NCBI RefSeq assembly: GCF_008808095.1
Contig: NZ_CP023396.1
Coordinates: forward strand, 1,116,001 to 1,180,000
From: Pseudoalteromonas ruthenica
GTDB taxonomy: Bacteria; Pseudomonadota; Gammaproteobacteria; Enterobacterales; Alteromonadaceae
Direction of reading: 5' to 3'
DNA length: 64,000 bases
Positions 51,180-63,996 of the stretch are shown piece by piece (the stretch's first letter is position 1; the number at the start of each line of letters is the position of its first letter). A model generated the notes under the pieces. It saw nothing but the letters and a program-made list of their open reading frames with translations. It ran no database searches and was not told the DNA's origin. The translations under genes were made by a program, and so were the position numbers.

Positions 51180-51282
51180 CTAGGTGTCGGCATAGTCATC
51201 ACAGTGGTGCAAAATTAGCACACTTGTTGCGCTAGGTTTTACGCCGCAAAATCGCTACACTGACGCCTTAAATCAGTTAGTT

Positions 51283-53139
51283 ATGTGTGGTGCTATGCTT
51301 TCCTTTTTCGAAAAACTAACCGCCCCTTTTCCCGAGCGCACAACTACCGCGCCACCCAAGGGATTATGGGCTTTTTGCCGTTATTACACCCAAGGCATGG
51401 GCTGGCCTCTGGCGGTGATGTCAATCAGCGCCGCCTTATTAGCCATTGTTGAAGTTTCGCTATTTAGCTTTATGGGTCAACTCGTTGACTGGCTTGGACA
51501 GACAACCCCGGAACAGCTGTTAAGCACCGAAACCGATACGCTTTGGTTTATGGGCTTGGTCACTATCGTGCTGTTGCCTATTTTAGTGTTTGTTCACTCA
51601 GCCGTTCTCCACCAAAGCTTGCTCGGTAATTACCCCATGGCCATCCGCTGGTTGGCGCACCGTTACCTACTGCGCCAAAGTGTGAGCTTTTATGCCGATG
51701 ACTTTGCCGGGCGCATTGCCACTAAGGTGATGCAAACGTCGTTGGCGGTAAGGGAAACCGTCATCAAGCTACTGGATGTCGCGGTGTATATTGTGGTGTA
51801 TTTTTCCGCCATGCTGTTCTTTGTTGGCCAGGCAGATTGGCGCTTAATGATGCCAATTTTAGGCTGGCTTGTAGGTTATATTGCAGTGCAGCGTTATTTT
51901 ATTCCGCGCCTGAAAGCGGTCGCCGAGCAACAAGCCGAAGCCCGCTCGCAAATGACAGGCCGTATTGTTGATAGCTACACCAATATCGCCACTATCAAAC
52001 TTTTCTCTCATTCATCGCGGGAGGAGCAATATGCCCGTGAATCGATGGAGCTGTTTTTAGACCCGGTATATCGGCAAATGCGTCTAGTCACTAAGTTACA
52101 AGTCAGCGTGCAGCTGCTTAACTATGGTTTAGTGGCGGTGATTGCGGCGTTATCGATTTACCTTTGGTCCATTAGTTTAATCAGCGTCGGCGCCATTGCC
52201 ATCGCCGTTAGTTTAGCACTTCGCCTTAACGGCATGGCGCAGTGGATCATGTGGGAAGTCAGTGCCCTGTTTGAAAATATCGGTACCGTTGCCGATGGCA
52301 TGAACACCTTAACGAAACCCATAACCATAACCGACGCTGAGGATGCTAACACGCTGAAGGTGACCCATGGGCGCATCGACTTTAATAACATTACCTTTAA
52401 TTATGCCAAGCCAATTACCCCGTCACACCCACCGGTGCTCGATGGGCTATCCCTAAACATTGGCGCAGGTGAAAAAGTTGGGGTTGTTGGTCGCTCTGGC
52501 GCCGGTAAATCAACCTTAGTTAACCTGTTATTGCGCTTTTATGATGTTGAGCAAGGACACATTCGTATTGATGATGCGCCGATAAACCAGGTGACTCAGG
52601 AAAGCCTACGCCAACATATCGCTATGGTGTCACAAGACACCGCGCTGCTGCATCGTAGCGTGCGCGAAAATATCGGTTATGGCTTAGCCGATGCCACGGA
52701 TGAGCAAATCATCGCCGCTGCGAAAAAGGCTGAGGCATGGGACTTTGTTAGTGAACTGGAAGACAGTCATGGCAACAAAGGACTGGATGCGCAAGTGGGT
52801 GAGCGCGGCGTCAAGCTATCAGGTGGCCAGCGCCAGCGTATCGCGATTGCTCGCGTACTGTTAAAAGACGCCCCTATTTTAGTGCTCGATGAAGCCACAT
52901 CAGCTTTAGACTCTGAGGTAGAAGCAGCGATTCAAGCGAGCCTAGATACCTTAATGGAAAATAAAACCGTTATTGCCATTGCCCACCGCTTATCGACCAT
53001 AGCGCAAATGGATCGCTTGGTGGTGATGGACAAAGGCCATATTGTTGAGCAAGGCACACACCAAGAGCTTATCGCCCAAGGGGGGATCTACGCCCAACTG
53101 TGGGCCCATCAAACCGGTGGCTTTATAGGCACAGACTAA
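51283..53139 (+). CDS. ABC exporter, fused membrane and ATPase domains
   Basis: The 618-residue protein has six membrane helices (about 1-340) and a C-terminal ATPase with Walker A GRSGAGKST (about 404-412), signature LSGGQRQRI, Walker B ILVLDEATSAL and switch His IAHRLST. A second ATG 12 bp downstream could be the true start. Type I half-exporters of this form act as homodimers; substrate unknown. Confidence 0.92.
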   Translation: MCGAMLSFFEKLTAPFPERTTTAPPKGLWAFCRYYTQGMGWPLAVMSISAALLAIVEVSLFSFMGQLVDWLGQTTPEQLLSTETDTLWFMGLVTIVLLPILVFVHSAVLHQSLLGNYPMAIRWLAHRYLLRQSVSFYADDFAGRIATKVMQTSLAVRETVIKLLDVAVYIVVYFSAMLFFVGQADWRLMMPILGWLVGYIAVQRYFIPRLKAVAEQQAEARSQMTGRIVDSYTNIATIKLFSHSSREEQYARESMELFLDPVYRQMRLVTKLQVSVQLLNYGLVAVIAALSIYLWSISLISVGAIAIAVSLALRLNGMAQWIMWEVSALFENIGTVADGMNTLTKPITITDAEDANTLKVTHGRIDFNNITFNYAKPITPSHPPVLDGLSLNIGAGEKVGVVGRSGAGKSTLVNLLLRFYDVEQGHIRIDDAPINQVTQESLRQHIAMVSQDTALLHRSVRENIGYGLADATDEQIIAAAKKAEAWDFVSELEDSHGNKGLDAQVGERGVKLSGGQRQRIAIARVLLKDAPILVLDEATSALDSEVEAAIQASLDTLMENKTVIAIAHRLSTIAQMDRLVVMDKGHIVEQGTHQELIAQGGIYAQLWAHQTGGFIGTD

Positions 53140-53144
53140 AAAAC

Positions 53145-53171
53145 AGGGGGTCATATAAGGCCCCTTTTTTT
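53145..53171 (+). terminator. Terminator of the ABC exporter gene
   Basis: AGGGG/CCCCT stem with a purine-rich loop and T7 tail, directly after the stop. Confidence 0.85.
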
Positions 53172-53202
53172 CTCGCTTTGAATATCGCTAGGGAATAATA
53201 TT

Positions 53203-53291
53203 TACGCCGCCTTAAGTGGTAAGTAATTGTTGGCTAAAATGCGATACGGAGTCGAGCCGACTGTCACGAACCCAACTTAAAAGCTTTGTTA
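53203..53291 (-). repeat. attC-like site c (end of the cassette array)
   Basis: Read on the minus strand the site runs from TAACAA (53286-53291) to CTTAAGGCGGCGTAA (53202-53216). The internal ATTTTAGCC (53232-53240) lies about 29 bp from the end, as in the other two sites. The final core GCGTAA deviates from GCGTTA. Confidence 0.55.
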
Positions 53292-53299
53292 TGTGAAAT

Positions 53300-53752
53300 T
53301 TAAAGGCAACCTTGCTCTACCTTTGGTAATTCAACTTTATCTAACCCAATTCGAGCGCCGCAATAAAAAACGTACTTAGAGCAATGATGATTAGAGTCCG
53401 TTATTGTTAAGGTGTTATCTTTGAAGGAAACGTCCAACTTACAATTAATATCGTATTCAGGCTCACTATGACGATAAACGAGCTTGTTGTCGGCATAGTC
53501 CATTTGCAGTGGCCCATCAGTGCCTTCAATGGGAGAACCAATACGGCAAATGTGAAAATTAGGCCCCCAAATAACTCCTTCTACTGAATAATAATCAGCA
53601 GCCCTTGAAATTTTTACGTAAGTAGATTTAGTTTCTGACTCTTCAGATGAAAAACTGGTTATCTTATCAGTGGCCAAATAACAACCGTCGATTGATTCTG
53701 CATACACATAAGGCATACAAATCAAACCTAAAAGAGCCATGATTCTTTGCAT
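53300..53752 (-). CDS. Cassette-encoded exported protein, function unknown
   Basis: ATG 53752 gives 150 residues with a signal peptide (MQRIMALLGLICMPYVYA) and several Cys in the mature part (DGCYL, FHICRIG, YDINCKLD, NHHCSKYVFYCG), probably disulfide-linked. No family recognised. It is followed by attC-like site c; the preceding attC-like site b overlaps its upstream region, so it is a promoterless-type integron cassette. Confidence 0.55.
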   Translation of the reverse strand: MQRIMALLGLICMPYVYAESIDGCYLATDKITSFSSEESETKSTYVKISRAADYYSVEGVIWGPNFHICRIGSPIEGTDGPLQMDYADNKLVYRHSEPEYDINCKLDVSFKDNTLTITDSNHHCSKYVFYCGARIGLDKVELPKVEQGCL

Positions 53753-53769
53753 AGTACCCTCATGAAATA

Positions 53770-53865
53770 TAACTCCTCTTAGGAGCGAGGAATAGTCGGC
53801 TAAAATTGTGTAGCGAAGTGCAAGTGAGTCAAGCATTGGCAGTCCAGCACTTAATTAGCTTATTA
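53770..53865 (-). repeat. attC-like site b
   Basis: On the minus strand the site starts at the stop TAATAA of the 132-residue gene and ends CCTAAGAGGAGTTA (53770-53783). The internal ATTTTAGCC is at 53798-53806. The 96-bp length fits attC sites. Confidence 0.55.
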
Positions 53866-54261
53866 TGTACGCTTGCCAAAGTTTCGCTTAAATTTATTAA
53901 ACTGATATTCGTTTAAACCTACCAGAATGATTGTGTAAATACAGAAAACAACTAGTGCACCTATTATTTGCTGCTGTATTGTCCAGTCGAGATATTGCAT
54001 CACTCTGAATGTTACAAACATGAGAGTTGCACCACGAAATATCTTCCAAACCTTAGATTTTTGATTTTTATATTCTCTATGGAGTTCTCTCAAAGCTTCC
54101 TCTTTTTCTAATTCTGGCTTTTGAGTTTTAGAGACCTCGACAGACTTTTCTGCGATTAGTTTTTTAACTAATTCATACCTTTCAGGGTATTGAATTCTGT
54201 CAATTACCGATTCTACGTCCTTTAACTCGTCCAAACTATATTTAGTAAAATCAGGTTTCAT
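53863..54261 (-). CDS. Cassette-encoded membrane protein, function unknown
   Basis: The 132-residue protein has a charged N-terminal half (Lys/Glu-rich, helical) and two hydrophobic segments (about 79-92 and 96-115) before a basic end. It lies between attC-like sites a and b, and its stop codon belongs to site b. No family recognised. Confidence 0.55.
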   Translation of the reverse strand: MKPDFTKYSLDELKDVESVIDRIQYPERYELVKKLIAEKSVEVSKTQKPELEKEEALRELHREYKNQKSKVWKIFRGATLMFVTFRVMQYLDWTIQQQIIGALVVFCIYTIILVGLNEYQFNKFKRNFGKRT

Positions 54262-54277
54262 CTGTTCTCCGAGTTCA

Positions 54278-54372
54278 TAACGCTTGCCTAACCGGCGCGA
54301 AATAGCAGGCTAAAATTAGCGACAAAGGAGCGCAAGCCTGCTGTTTTGCGTCCTTGGTTTAGGCACTTGTTA
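54278..54372 (-). repeat. attC-like site a
   Basis: On the minus strand it starts TAACAAGTGCCTAAAC (the TAA is the stop of the 100-residue gene) and ends GGTTAGGCAAGCGTTA, closely matching the ends of Vibrio cholerae repeats. ATTTTAGCC is at 54308-54316. This is the best of the three sites. Confidence 0.7.
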
Positions 54373-54672
54373 GTTGCTGTTTTGAACCCAAACAGGAATA
54401 CGTAAGTTTTTTGAGTTACTCACAACAGTTTTTTCAAAAGAGCTAAGTTCTTGCCCCTCAACGTTTACGGTTAAAGTCAGTGCAACGAAACCTTCGGGCA
54501 TATATCCTGAAACAAAAAATTTGGTGCCAGCCGGAAAGTTTATGCCTGATTGAGTGTTAAGGTGCCTGTTTGACTCCCATACTTCCGCAGAGTCATTTGA
54601 GAAAAGCAAATAAGCAAAAACAGATATTGCTCCAATTACAATTCCTAAAATAAGAGTTAATAGTGACTTCAT
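54370..54672 (-). CDS. Cassette-encoded single-helix membrane/exported protein
   Basis: The 100-residue protein begins with a hydrophobic helix (LLTLILGIVIGAISVFAYLLF) that may be a signal anchor; the rest is a small beta-rich domain (FFVSGYMPEGFVALTLTVNV). AAGG lies upstream of ATG 54672. It is the first cassette of the array. No function known. Confidence 0.55.
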   Translation of the reverse strand: MKSLLTLILGIVIGAISVFAYLLFSNDSAEVWESNRHLNTQSGINFPAGTKFFVSGYMPEGFVALTLTVNVEGQELSSFEKTVVSNSKNLRIPVWVQNSN

Positions 54673-55266
54673 ACTTTCCTTAGTAACTAACAGATTATTA
54701 GTGAGACCTTACAAGGTAAGCTATCGTGCAAGGTAGGAGATGGCCCATAAATGGAGCAACTATTAGAGCTTTAAAAAATTACAGAAAACCATACACTAAT
54801 CGAAATAATAACACTCCACAACAAGAAGGTTATTTTCCTCCCCCAGATACCACGACACTTAGAAGGTGATTGAAAGTCACAAGTTTCGATAGTTGAAAGC
54901 CTGCAATACATAAGCTGGAGTTGTTTAAAACTAACCGAATTCATTGCCATAGGATCTTTGTAGATGGCAAGCTTTGGAAGGAGCGCATTGGCTGGAACGA
55001 CACCCTTGCTGGTGTTAGGAAAGCACTACCCACAACAGGTTAGAGACTAATATTGGTCACTCGCTCAAAAAGCCGATAACTAAGGAAAAGTGGCTTATAT
55101 TAGTTCAAATTGGCCACAGACCCCAAACCGCTTTAATAAAAAAGCGAGTGAGTTCACCCCACCCGCTTTCAGTATGCCTTTATCTCTAAGACATTCCACC
55201 CGCTTCAAACTTGTATATTCTACAGCTCACAGCATTAACAATTAAATACACCCCACAACGGCAAGA
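54673..55266. other. Noncoding region upstream of the cassette array
   Basis: No intact gene, integrase or attI was seen. A terminator-like hairpin AAAGCG...CGCTTT lies at about 55139-55168. A short plus-strand stretch near 54950-55040 (VDGKLWKERIGWNDTLAG) weakly resembles the N-terminal part of phage integrases and may be a decayed fragment. Confidence 0.45.
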
Positions 55267-55686
55267 TTAAAAGAATAAGATTTCCAGTGTGAGTAGCACG
55301 AGCATCACGATATTCGCGAGCCAGCCGATCATGAAGAAATAACTTCGGGGGCTGGGGTTGGATTCGGTGGCAATCACATAGTAAAGCAGCATATGAATGA
55401 CTCTAGCGGCGACGAATATCGCGCTGGCTATAGCGAAGATGGGCCCTGACACGCCCAAGTGCAGACCGACTAAGGCACAAACAATATACAGCGGCGCGTT
55501 TTCTAATGTATTTTGAAACGTTCGGTGGGCACGAAAGATAAATGAGTCATGAGACAGGTTATCATCAATTTTTCCTGGAATGGCGTTATCGGCCCTCGCC
55601 TTTACAGTTGATGCCACAAACCACTGCGCTACCAATATCCAGGCAAACAACACCAATGACACCAAAATAACCGCAGAATAGTCCAT
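55267..55686 (-). CDS. MAPEG-family membrane protein (second copy)
   Basis: The 139-residue protein has four hydrophobic helices and the MAPEG region RAHRTFQNTLENAPLYIVCA (about residues 53-72) and ARVIHMLLYY. It is more distantly related to the copy at 36497-36889. It is preceded by the serS terminator. Confidence 0.85.
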   Translation of the reverse strand: MDYSAVILVSLVLFAWILVAQWFVASTVKARADNAIPGKIDDNLSHDSFIFRAHRTFQNTLENAPLYIVCALVGLHLGVSGPIFAIASAIFVAARVIHMLLYYVIATESNPSPRSYFFMIGWLANIVMLVLLTLEILFF

Positions 55687-55748
55687 ACTTTCTCCTTGTA
55701 ATTTGCTTTGTATTAGCTACGGTCAAGGCGAATGGTGCGATCAAAAAA

Positions 55749-55767
55749 GGCCGCTAAAAATGCGGCC
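55749..55767 (-). terminator. Terminator of the ftsK-lolA-rarA-crcB-serS operon
   Basis: GGCCGC/GCGGCC, 7-nt loop, with TTTTTT on the minus strand side, 21 bp after the serS stop. Confidence 0.9.
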
Positions 55768-55788
55768 TTTTCAATAAGCTACTAATAT

Positions 55789-57462
<1,674 letters not shown>

Positions 57463-57476
<14 letters not shown>

Positions 57477-58803
57477 AGCGCTTCCTGTCGCTTTGCGCAT
57501 CACGCTCTTGCAAATAAGCAAGTTTATCACTAATGCGTTTTTCTAAACCACGATCGCTCGGGTGATAATAGCGGCTGTCAGCAATCTCCTCGGGAAAGAA
57601 GTTCTCGCCTGCTGCATAAGCTCCCGGCTCGTTGTGAGCATAGCGATAATCCTCGCCGAAGCCCTGCTCTTTCATTAATTGCGTGGGCGCATTGCGGATG
57701 TGATAAGGCACATCGAGATGGGCGGTCTCCTTAGCATGACGTTTGGCCTCATTAAAGGCCATATATACGGCATTACTTTTCGGCGCACTGGCTAGGTATA
57801 AGGTGGCTTGAGCTATGGCACGTTCACCTTCGCTGGGGCCAACGCGATGAAAAATATCCCAAGCATTCAGCGCCACCTCCATGGCTTTGGGGTCTGCATT
57901 GCCGATGTCTTCGGTGGCAATTGCTAGTAGCCGCCGCGCAACGTACAAGGGATCGCCTCCGGCGGTAAGAATACGGCAATACCAATACAATGCTGCGTCC
58001 GGAGCGGAGCCGCGCACTGATTTGTGAAAAGCAGAAATCAAATCGTAGTAATGATCGCCCCCCTTATCGTATTGGGCAACCATTTGCGGCGCGACTTGCT
58101 TGAGCACCGCCTGATTAATACAGCCTTGATGTTGCTGCGCCAAATTTGCCGCCACTTCCAGCAGGTTAAGCACACTGCGAGCATCGCCATTGGCGCTGTG
58201 GCACAACTGCTCAAGGCTATCGGGCTCGATGGTCACACCTTGCTGGCGAAGAATGTCATCCTGTTCTAGCGCCTGATTCACCACTGCCTGCAAATCTTCA
58301 GCTGAAAGCTTTTTCAGCGTGTACACTCTGGCTCGCGACAGCACGGCGTTATTCAGTGCAAAAGAGGGGTTCTCTGTGGTGGCGCCAATAAAGATGAAGG
58401 TGCCGTTTTCAACATGCGGCAATAGTGCGTCTTGCTGCGACTTATTAAAACGGTGTACTTCGTCCACAAACAATAAGCTGCGTTTGCCTTGTTGTTGCAG
58501 CAAGTCGCTGGCACTGGCAACGGCCTCACGGATATCTTTCACCCCTGCGCTGACCGCCGATAACTCCAAAAACTGGGCATCGCTGTGGTGCGCAATAATA
58601 TGCGCCAGCGTGGTCTTACCGACCCCAGGTGGCCCCCACAAAATTAAGCTGTGACAGTGGCCACTTTTAATGGCTTGGTACAAGGGTTGCTCTGTGCCTA
58701 ATATGTGGCTTTGGCCGATGTACTGATCCAATGTGTGTGGGCGCATGCGCGCCGCCAACGGGCGCACATCGGGGGCAAAGTCTAGGGAGAAATTATTCGC
58801 CAC
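57463..58803 (-). CDS. rarA: Replication-associated recombination protein A (AAA+ ATPase)
   Basis: The 446-residue protein has Walker [11 protein letters not shown] (about residues 57-66), Walker [11 protein letters not shown], sensor GATTENPSF, and a C-terminal MgsA domain ([22 protein letters not shown]). It acts at stalled forks. The start overlaps the lolA stop by 11 bp. The order ftsK-lolA-rarA-serS is conserved in Escherichia coli. Confidence 0.95.
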
Positions 58804-59437
58804 GGTTTATCTCGGCTTGTGGCGTACGCTGATCATCAACGAACACATGCTCAGGAATGGTAAATTCAAACACGCTGTCATCAATATCAACATTGCGCTT
58901 GGGCGCATCAAAATGAAAGTGTGAACGCTGACCTGATTGGTCAAGCACCTCAAGCGCCGCAACTTGTTGCTGCTCATCAAAATGCAACGTCAGCTTTTCT
59001 ACTTGCGCATCTTCAGTATTTTTCGGGGTAATCTCAAAGCCGGCTTCGATTTGCTTGATACTAAACTGCTGCCACAGCTCGTCATCTTCTGTGGTGAGCA
59101 GAATAAACGGCGTATTATCAATTAGTTTAGAGGTATCCAGTACCGTCACTTGCTCGGCGAAAGGGTCAAAATAATAGCTATCAACCCCGTTGGAGACAAA
59201 CAAGGTTTCGTCTGGTTGTTGTTGCTCCCAACGAATTTTCCGTGGTTGCTCTAGTTGCAACGTGCCTTTACTTTCACTCACCAGCTGCCCCTGCGGGTCA
59301 AACACTTGCTGTGAAAAAGCCGAGCTGAGTGAGTCCAAACCCTGCAGCTGTTGTTGCAGCATCTGTGCGTCGTCGGCAAAAACTGTTGATGAAAACAGGG
59401 CGGCACTTGCCACTGCACTGTATAAAAATTGTTTCAT
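58793..59437 (-). CDS. lolA: Outer-membrane lipoprotein carrier LolA
   Basis: The 214-residue precursor has a signal peptide ([10 protein letters not shown]) and the LolA pattern [38 protein letters not shown], then [10 protein letters not shown]. It ferries lipoproteins from LolCDE to LolB across the periplasm. It lies 9 bp after ftsK and overlaps rarA. Confidence 0.94.
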   Translation of the reverse strand: MKQFLYSAVASAALFSSTVFADDAQMLQQQLQGLDSLSSAFSQQVFDPQGQLVSESKGTLQLEQPRKIRWEQQQPDETLFVSNGVDSYYFDPFAEQVTVLDTSKLIDNTPFILLTTEDDELWQQFSIKQIEAGFEITPKNTEDAQVEKLTLHFDEQQQVAALEVLDQSGQRSHFHFDAPKRNVDIDDSVFEFTIPEHVFVDDQRTPQAEINRGE

Positions 59438-59446
59438 ATTACTTCC

Positions 59447-62074
59447 TTAGCCAGCGTTATTCTTAACTAGCACTTCGCGGGCGCCATTATGGCCGGGCGA
59501 ACTGACTAAACCGGAGTGCTCCATTTGTTCAACCAATCGCGCAGCGCGATTATAACCAACACGCAGTTTACGCTGTACACTTGATACCGACACCCGACCA
59601 CTTTCAATAACAAAAGCGCAGGCCTCGTCATACAGTGGGTCTGATTCATCGTCGCCGTCTTCGGATGTTTCCCCTGGCAGCAATACGTCTTCGACGGCGT
59701 CACCATTGAGTATTTCATCCACATAATCAGGTTTACCTCGGGCCTTCCAATCACTCACAACCGCGTGAACCTCATGGTCGTCAACAAAGGCGCCATGAAC
59801 ACGGATTGGCACACTGGTCCCGGGTGGTAAATACAGCATGTCACCCATGCCTAAAAGATGCTCGGCCCCTTGTTGGTCAAGAATAGTGCGCGAGTCTATT
59901 TTTGAGGACACCTGAAACGCCATACGTGTAGGGATATTGGCTTTAATCAGGCCGGTGATCACATCCACCGATGGACGCTGTGTAGCCAATACCAAATGAA
60001 TGCCTGCAGCCCGTGCTTTTTGTGCGATTCGGGCAATGAGCTCTTCCACTTTTTTACCAACAATCATCATCATATCGGCGAATTCATCAATCACCACGAC
60101 AATGCTGGGTAACTTGTCTAGCTCTTGCGGCCCATCAGCCATGCCATCTGTATCTTTGAACAAAGGATCTAAAATAGGTTCCCCTGCGGCTTTAGCATCA
60201 AGCACTTTTTGGTTGTAACCCTTCAGGTTACGCACCCCTAAAGCAGACATCAGTTTATAGCGGCGCTCCATTTCACCAACACACCAACGCAATGCATTGG
60301 CCGCTTCTTTCATATCGGTAACCACTTCACACAGTAGGTGTGGGATCCCCTCGTACACCGATAACTCAAGCATTTTCGGGTCGATCATGATCATGCGCAC
60401 ATCTTCTGGCGGTGATTTATATAGCAAGCTTAAAATCATCACATTAACGCCCACTGACTTACCTGAGCCAGTGGTACCCGCTACCAACAAGTGCGGCATT
60501 TTGGCTAAGTCTGCAACCACAGGTTGCCCGGCAATGTCTTTACCTAACACCATGGTTAGTGGCGATTTATTTTGCTCAAACTTAGGGGCATTGATCACTT
60601 CTGATAAGCGCACGATTTCGCGGTGTTTATTAGGCAGCTCAAGGCCGACATAGGTTTTCCCCGGGATCACCTCAACCACACGCACACTGACCGCAGATAA
60701 CGAGCGCGCCAAATCTTTCGATAAACCAGAGATTTTCGCGACCTTTACACCCGGTGCTAAATCGAGTTCAAAGCGTGTAACTACCGGACCGGGATAAACC
60801 CCTACAACGGACGCTTGTACGCCAAAATCTTGCAGCTTGCTTTCAACTAACCGAGAGACAGCCTCGAGCTCTTCTTCAGAAATGGGGTTTTTCTGTTTAT
60901 CCGGCCTATCAAGTAAATCCAACGAAGGAAGCGGCTCCATGGGCGGCTTTTCTTCTAATAGCTGTTCGAATTTCTCTTTGGCTGTTGGCGCTTTCGTGTG
61001 TGCCACTGTGGTTGTTGCCACTGAATTAGTGGTTTCTTCGTGCGCTGATGTAACAGCCGTGTTCGCCCCTTTATTTTGGGGCTGTGTATTCGGTGTCGCC
61101 TCGGTGGGCGCTTGGTCTAGCTCGTTGAGCGCGCTGACGGTATCAAAACCCTCATCATCTATGGCGCTAAAATTCATTTCATCGCCGAGCATGGCATCAA
61201 TATCATCAAATGCCGGATGTTGTTTAGGCGCCTCTTTAGTAGCGCTCTGCGTATCACTGTCACTGCTTTGTTCCTGCCAAGGCTCTTTTTTAGGCTCTGG
61301 CGCAAACATAGCGGCAGCTTTATCTAACAATGATTTGTCTTTATCGGCTTCAACTTCTGTGTCGGCGTTATCGCTCTGGATTTCAAGCTTTGGCTCATGA
61401 GCGCTCTGCGTCGCTTCCACTTGTGGATTTGGCTCATTGGCCAAGCTGCGCTGCTCGGCTTCAGCAAACTCACTTTGGTATTGCCCACGTTTGCTTTGCA
61501 ACCACTGCCAAACAAACAAGGCCGCTTTCATAACATACGCCCCCAAGGTATCAACAAATTGAACCCAAGAAACACCTGTAAGTAAGGTCATGCCGGCAAA
61601 GAAAAAGCACAATAATAGGATAGAGGTACCCGTGAAATTAAATGCTGGCATCATCGCACCGGCAATAACATCCCCCACTACCCCACCGGAAGAAAAATAA
61701 AAAATATCGTCAAAATTAATGGAGCTAATAGCGCAAGCGCTCAATGTAAACAGCACTAAGCCGATGAGGCGCAGCGCCAAGGTAACATAATCTAAGCTAA
61801 GCACTCTGTGGGGGCGTTTAAAAACGAGATACCCAAACAGTTGAATGGCTGCGGGAACTAAAAACGCCAACCAACCAAAACTAAATAATAAAATATCCGC
61901 CACCCACGCACCCGCAGTGCCGGTGATATTTTTAACATCGACAAACTCACCTGTTTGCGACCAGGACGGATCGGCTGGGTCAAAACTCACCAGCGCACAC
62001 AAAATAAAAATGGCTAGCGCGGTGCTGACTATTAAGCCAGTTTCAAGCAGTCTTTGGACACCATTTAGGCGCAT
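59447..62074 (-). CDS. ftsK: DNA translocase FtsK
   Basis: The 875-residue protein has four N-terminal membrane helices (about 15-180), an acidic/Gln-rich linker (about 200-400), the motor with Walker [13 protein letters not shown] (about 535) and Walker [13 protein letters not shown], and the gamma domain ([20 protein letters not shown]) that reads KOPS and activates XerD at dif. The linker is shorter than in Escherichia coli. It is the host factor that could act at the dif-like sites flanking the prophages. Confidence 0.97.
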   Translation of the reverse strand: MRLNGVQRLLETGLIVSTALAIFILCALVSFDPADPSWSQTGEFVDVKNITGTAGAWVADILLFSFGWLAFLVPAAIQLFGYLVFKRPHRVLSLDYVTLALRLIGLVLFTLSACAISSINFDDIFYFSSGGVVGDVIAGAMMPAFNFTGTSILLLCFFFAGMTLLTGVSWVQFVDTLGAYVMKAALFVWQWLQSKRGQYQSEFAEAEQRSLANEPNPQVEATQSAHEPKLEIQSDNADTEVEADKDKSLLDKAAAMFAPEPKKEPWQEQSSDSDTQSATKEAPKQHPAFDDIDAMLGDEMNFSAIDDEGFDTVSALNELDQAPTEATPNTQPQNKGANTAVTSAHEETTNSVATTTVAHTKAPTAKEKFEQLLEEKPPMEPLPSLDLLDRPDKQKNPISEEELEAVSRLVESKLQDFGVQASVVGVYPGPVVTRFELDLAPGVKVAKISGLSKDLARSLSAVSVRVVEVIPGKTYVGLELPNKHREIVRLSEVINAPKFEQNKSPLTMVLGKDIAGQPVVADLAKMPHLLVAGTTGSGKSVGVNVMILSLLYKSPPEDVRMIMIDPKMLELSVYEGIPHLLCEVVTDMKEAANALRWCVGEMERRYKLMSALGVRNLKGYNQKVLDAKAAGEPILDPLFKDTDGMADGPQELDKLPSIVVVIDEFADMMMIVGKKVEELIARIAQKARAAGIHLVLATQRPSVDVITGLIKANIPTRMAFQVSSKIDSRTILDQQGAEHLLGMGDMLYLPPGTSVPIRVHGAFVDDHEVHAVVSDWKARGKPDYVDEILNGDAVEDVLLPGETSEDGDDESDPLYDEACAFVIESGRVSVSSVQRKLRVGYNRAARLVEQMEHSGLVSSPGHNGAREVLVKNNAG

Positions 62075-62198
62075 ATTCCATTATCCTTATCCTTTCTTTC
62101 GATACTACAGCGCATTACTCTTACCTTATCAATTCTCAGCTGAATATGCACTGGGTTTATAATCAGTAATTGTAATCGGCACGAGCATTAACGGGCCC

Positions 62199-62678
62199 TT
62201 AAGGAACTTGTGGACGGATAATTAATGCCTCTTCACCCTTTACTTCTTCCATGACCACATAAGTACGGCTTTCGCTGATATTGGGTAGCTTCAGCAAAAT
62301 ATCGCCAAGCACCTGACGATACTCAGACATATCGGTCACTCGTGTTTTCAGCAAAAAGTCGAAATTCCCTGATACTAAGTGGCATTCCACAATCTCATCG
62401 TGCTTTTTTACCGCTTGGTTAAATTCGTCAAACACATCGGGAGATGTTTTGGTAATGGTCACTTCCACATACACCAGCAGCGCCTGACCGAGCTTGGCGG
62501 GGTCGACCACCGCTTTGTAACCACGAATATACCCTTCACGCTCAAGTTTTTTCACGCGTTCCAAACAAGGGGTCGCACTAAGGCCAATTCGTTTTGCCAA
62601 TTCAACGTTGGAAATACGGCCATCCCGTTGCAATTCGACTAAAATTTTACGGTCGATGCGGTCTAGTTGTGTATACAT
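62199..62678 (-). CDS. lrp: Leucine-responsive regulatory protein Lrp
   Basis: The 159-residue protein closely follows Lrp: RIDRKILVELQRDGRISNVE, HTH LAKRIGLSATPCLERVKKL, and the RAM domain. It lies upstream of ftsK as in Escherichia coli and is divergent from ald, a classical Lrp-type target arrangement; control of ald is inference. Confidence 0.95.
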   Translation of the reverse strand: MYTQLDRIDRKILVELQRDGRISNVELAKRIGLSATPCLERVKKLEREGYIRGYKAVVDPAKLGQALLVYVEVTITKTSPDVFDEFNQAVKKHDEIVECHLVSGNFDFLLKTRVTDMSEYRQVLGDILLKLPNISESRTYVVMEEVKGEEALIIRPQVP

Positions 62679-62819
62679 AGTTAATGAAAGTGGATTTATC
62701 TAATTTTACTTTGATTTAAGTGTATTCAACTGGCTTGAAAATGTAAAACAGTGAGACACACTATTTAGGCATAAGTACAATAGTGAAAAATTTTCCTGTT
62801 CACAAAAGGTATAGTAACT

Positions 62820-63941
62820 ATGATTATTGGTGTACCAAAAGAGATAAAAAACCATGAGTACCGTGTTGGTATGATCCCAGCCAGCGCGCGCGAACTTATC
62901 AACCATGGTCACGAAGTCATTGTTGAAACGAATGCTGGTTTAGGCATTGGTTTTACTGACGAAGATTACATCGAAGTAGGCGCAAAAATCTTACCAAATG
63001 CGGCAGATGTGTTCGCCCAAGCAGAGATGATCATCAAAGTAAAAGAGCCGCAAGCTGTTGAGCGTGCGATGCTACGCCAAGATCAAATCTTATTTACTTA
63101 CCTTCACCTAGCGCCAGATTTACCACAAACTGAAGACCTAGTGAAAAGCGGCGCTATCTGTATCGCATACGAGACCGTAACCGATGCTAAAGGCGGTTTA
63201 CCGCTACTTGCGCCAATGTCAGAAGTGGCGGGTCGTATGTCTATCCAAGCCGGTGCTCAGGCACTTGAAAAGTCTAAGCAAGGCCTTGGCATGTTGCTTG
63301 GTGGCGTACCGGGTGTTGAGCCTGCTAAAGTTGTGGTTATTGGCGGTGGTATGGTTGGCCGTAACGCAGCCCAAATGGCTGTCGGCCTAGGCGCTGATGT
63401 GACCATTTTAGACCGTAACGTTGACGTACTACGTAGCCTTAACGCTCAGTTTGGTTCACTTGCAAAAGTAGTGTATTCAACTGCCGACGCGCTAGAGAAG
63501 CACGTATTGGATGCCGACTTAGTGATTGGTGGCGTACTTATCCCAGGTGCTGCAGCACCTAAGCTTGTGACTGCTGAGCACATCAAAGCAATGAAACCTG
63601 GTGCCGCAATTGTTGACGTAGCTATCGACCAAGGTGGCTGTATTGCGACTTCGAAGCCTACCACTCATGACGAGCCAACATACATTGTTGATGACGTAGT
63701 TCACTACTGCGTAGCGAATATGCCAGGTGCAGTACCACGTACATCAACTTTCGCGCTTAACAACGCGACATTGCCGTACATCATCAAGCTGGCAAACAAA
63801 GGCTACAAGCAAGCACTTCTTGAAGACGAGCACTTCCTAGAAGGCCTTAACGTCATCAAAGGTAAAGTAACTTATAAAGAAGTTGCTGAAGCATTTGATA
63901 TGGAATACCTTGACCCACGCACTGCGGTTGAGAGCCTATAA
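62820..63941 (+). CDS. ald: Alanine dehydrogenase
   Basis: The 373-residue protein has the family start [20 protein letters not shown], the catalytic Lys (IIKVKEPQ) and His in TYLHLAPD, and NAD-binding [16 protein letters not shown] (about 171-186). It converts alanine to pyruvate and ammonia with NAD+. Divergent from lrp, and followed by a strong terminator. Confidence 0.97.
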   Translation: MIIGVPKEIKNHEYRVGMIPASARELINHGHEVIVETNAGLGIGFTDEDYIEVGAKILPNAADVFAQAEMIIKVKEPQAVERAMLRQDQILFTYLHLAPDLPQTEDLVKSGAICIAYETVTDAKGGLPLLAPMSEVAGRMSIQAGAQALEKSKQGLGMLLGGVPGVEPAKVVVIGGGMVGRNAAQMAVGLGADVTILDRNVDVLRSLNAQFGSLAKVVYSTADALEKHVLDADLVIGGVLIPGAAAPKLVTAEHIKAMKPGAAIVDVAIDQGGCIATSKPTTHDEPTYIVDDVVHYCVANMPGAVPRTSTFALNNATLPYIIKLANKGYKQALLEDEHFLEGLNVIKGKVTYKEVAEAFDMEYLDPRTAVESL

Positions 63942-63966
63942 CGACAAGTTATAAGTAACTAAATAT

Positions 63967-63996
63967 AAAGGGCAGATACACTATCTGCCCTTTTTT
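63967..63996 (+). terminator. Terminator of ald
   Basis: AAAGGGCAGAT/ATCTGCCCTTT with a 5-nt loop and T6 run. Confidence 0.95.

Noticed and set aside
54950..55040. Possible integrase N-terminal fragment upstream of the cassette array
   Set aside because: Only about 30 residues with weak resemblance; not enough to call a pseudogene.
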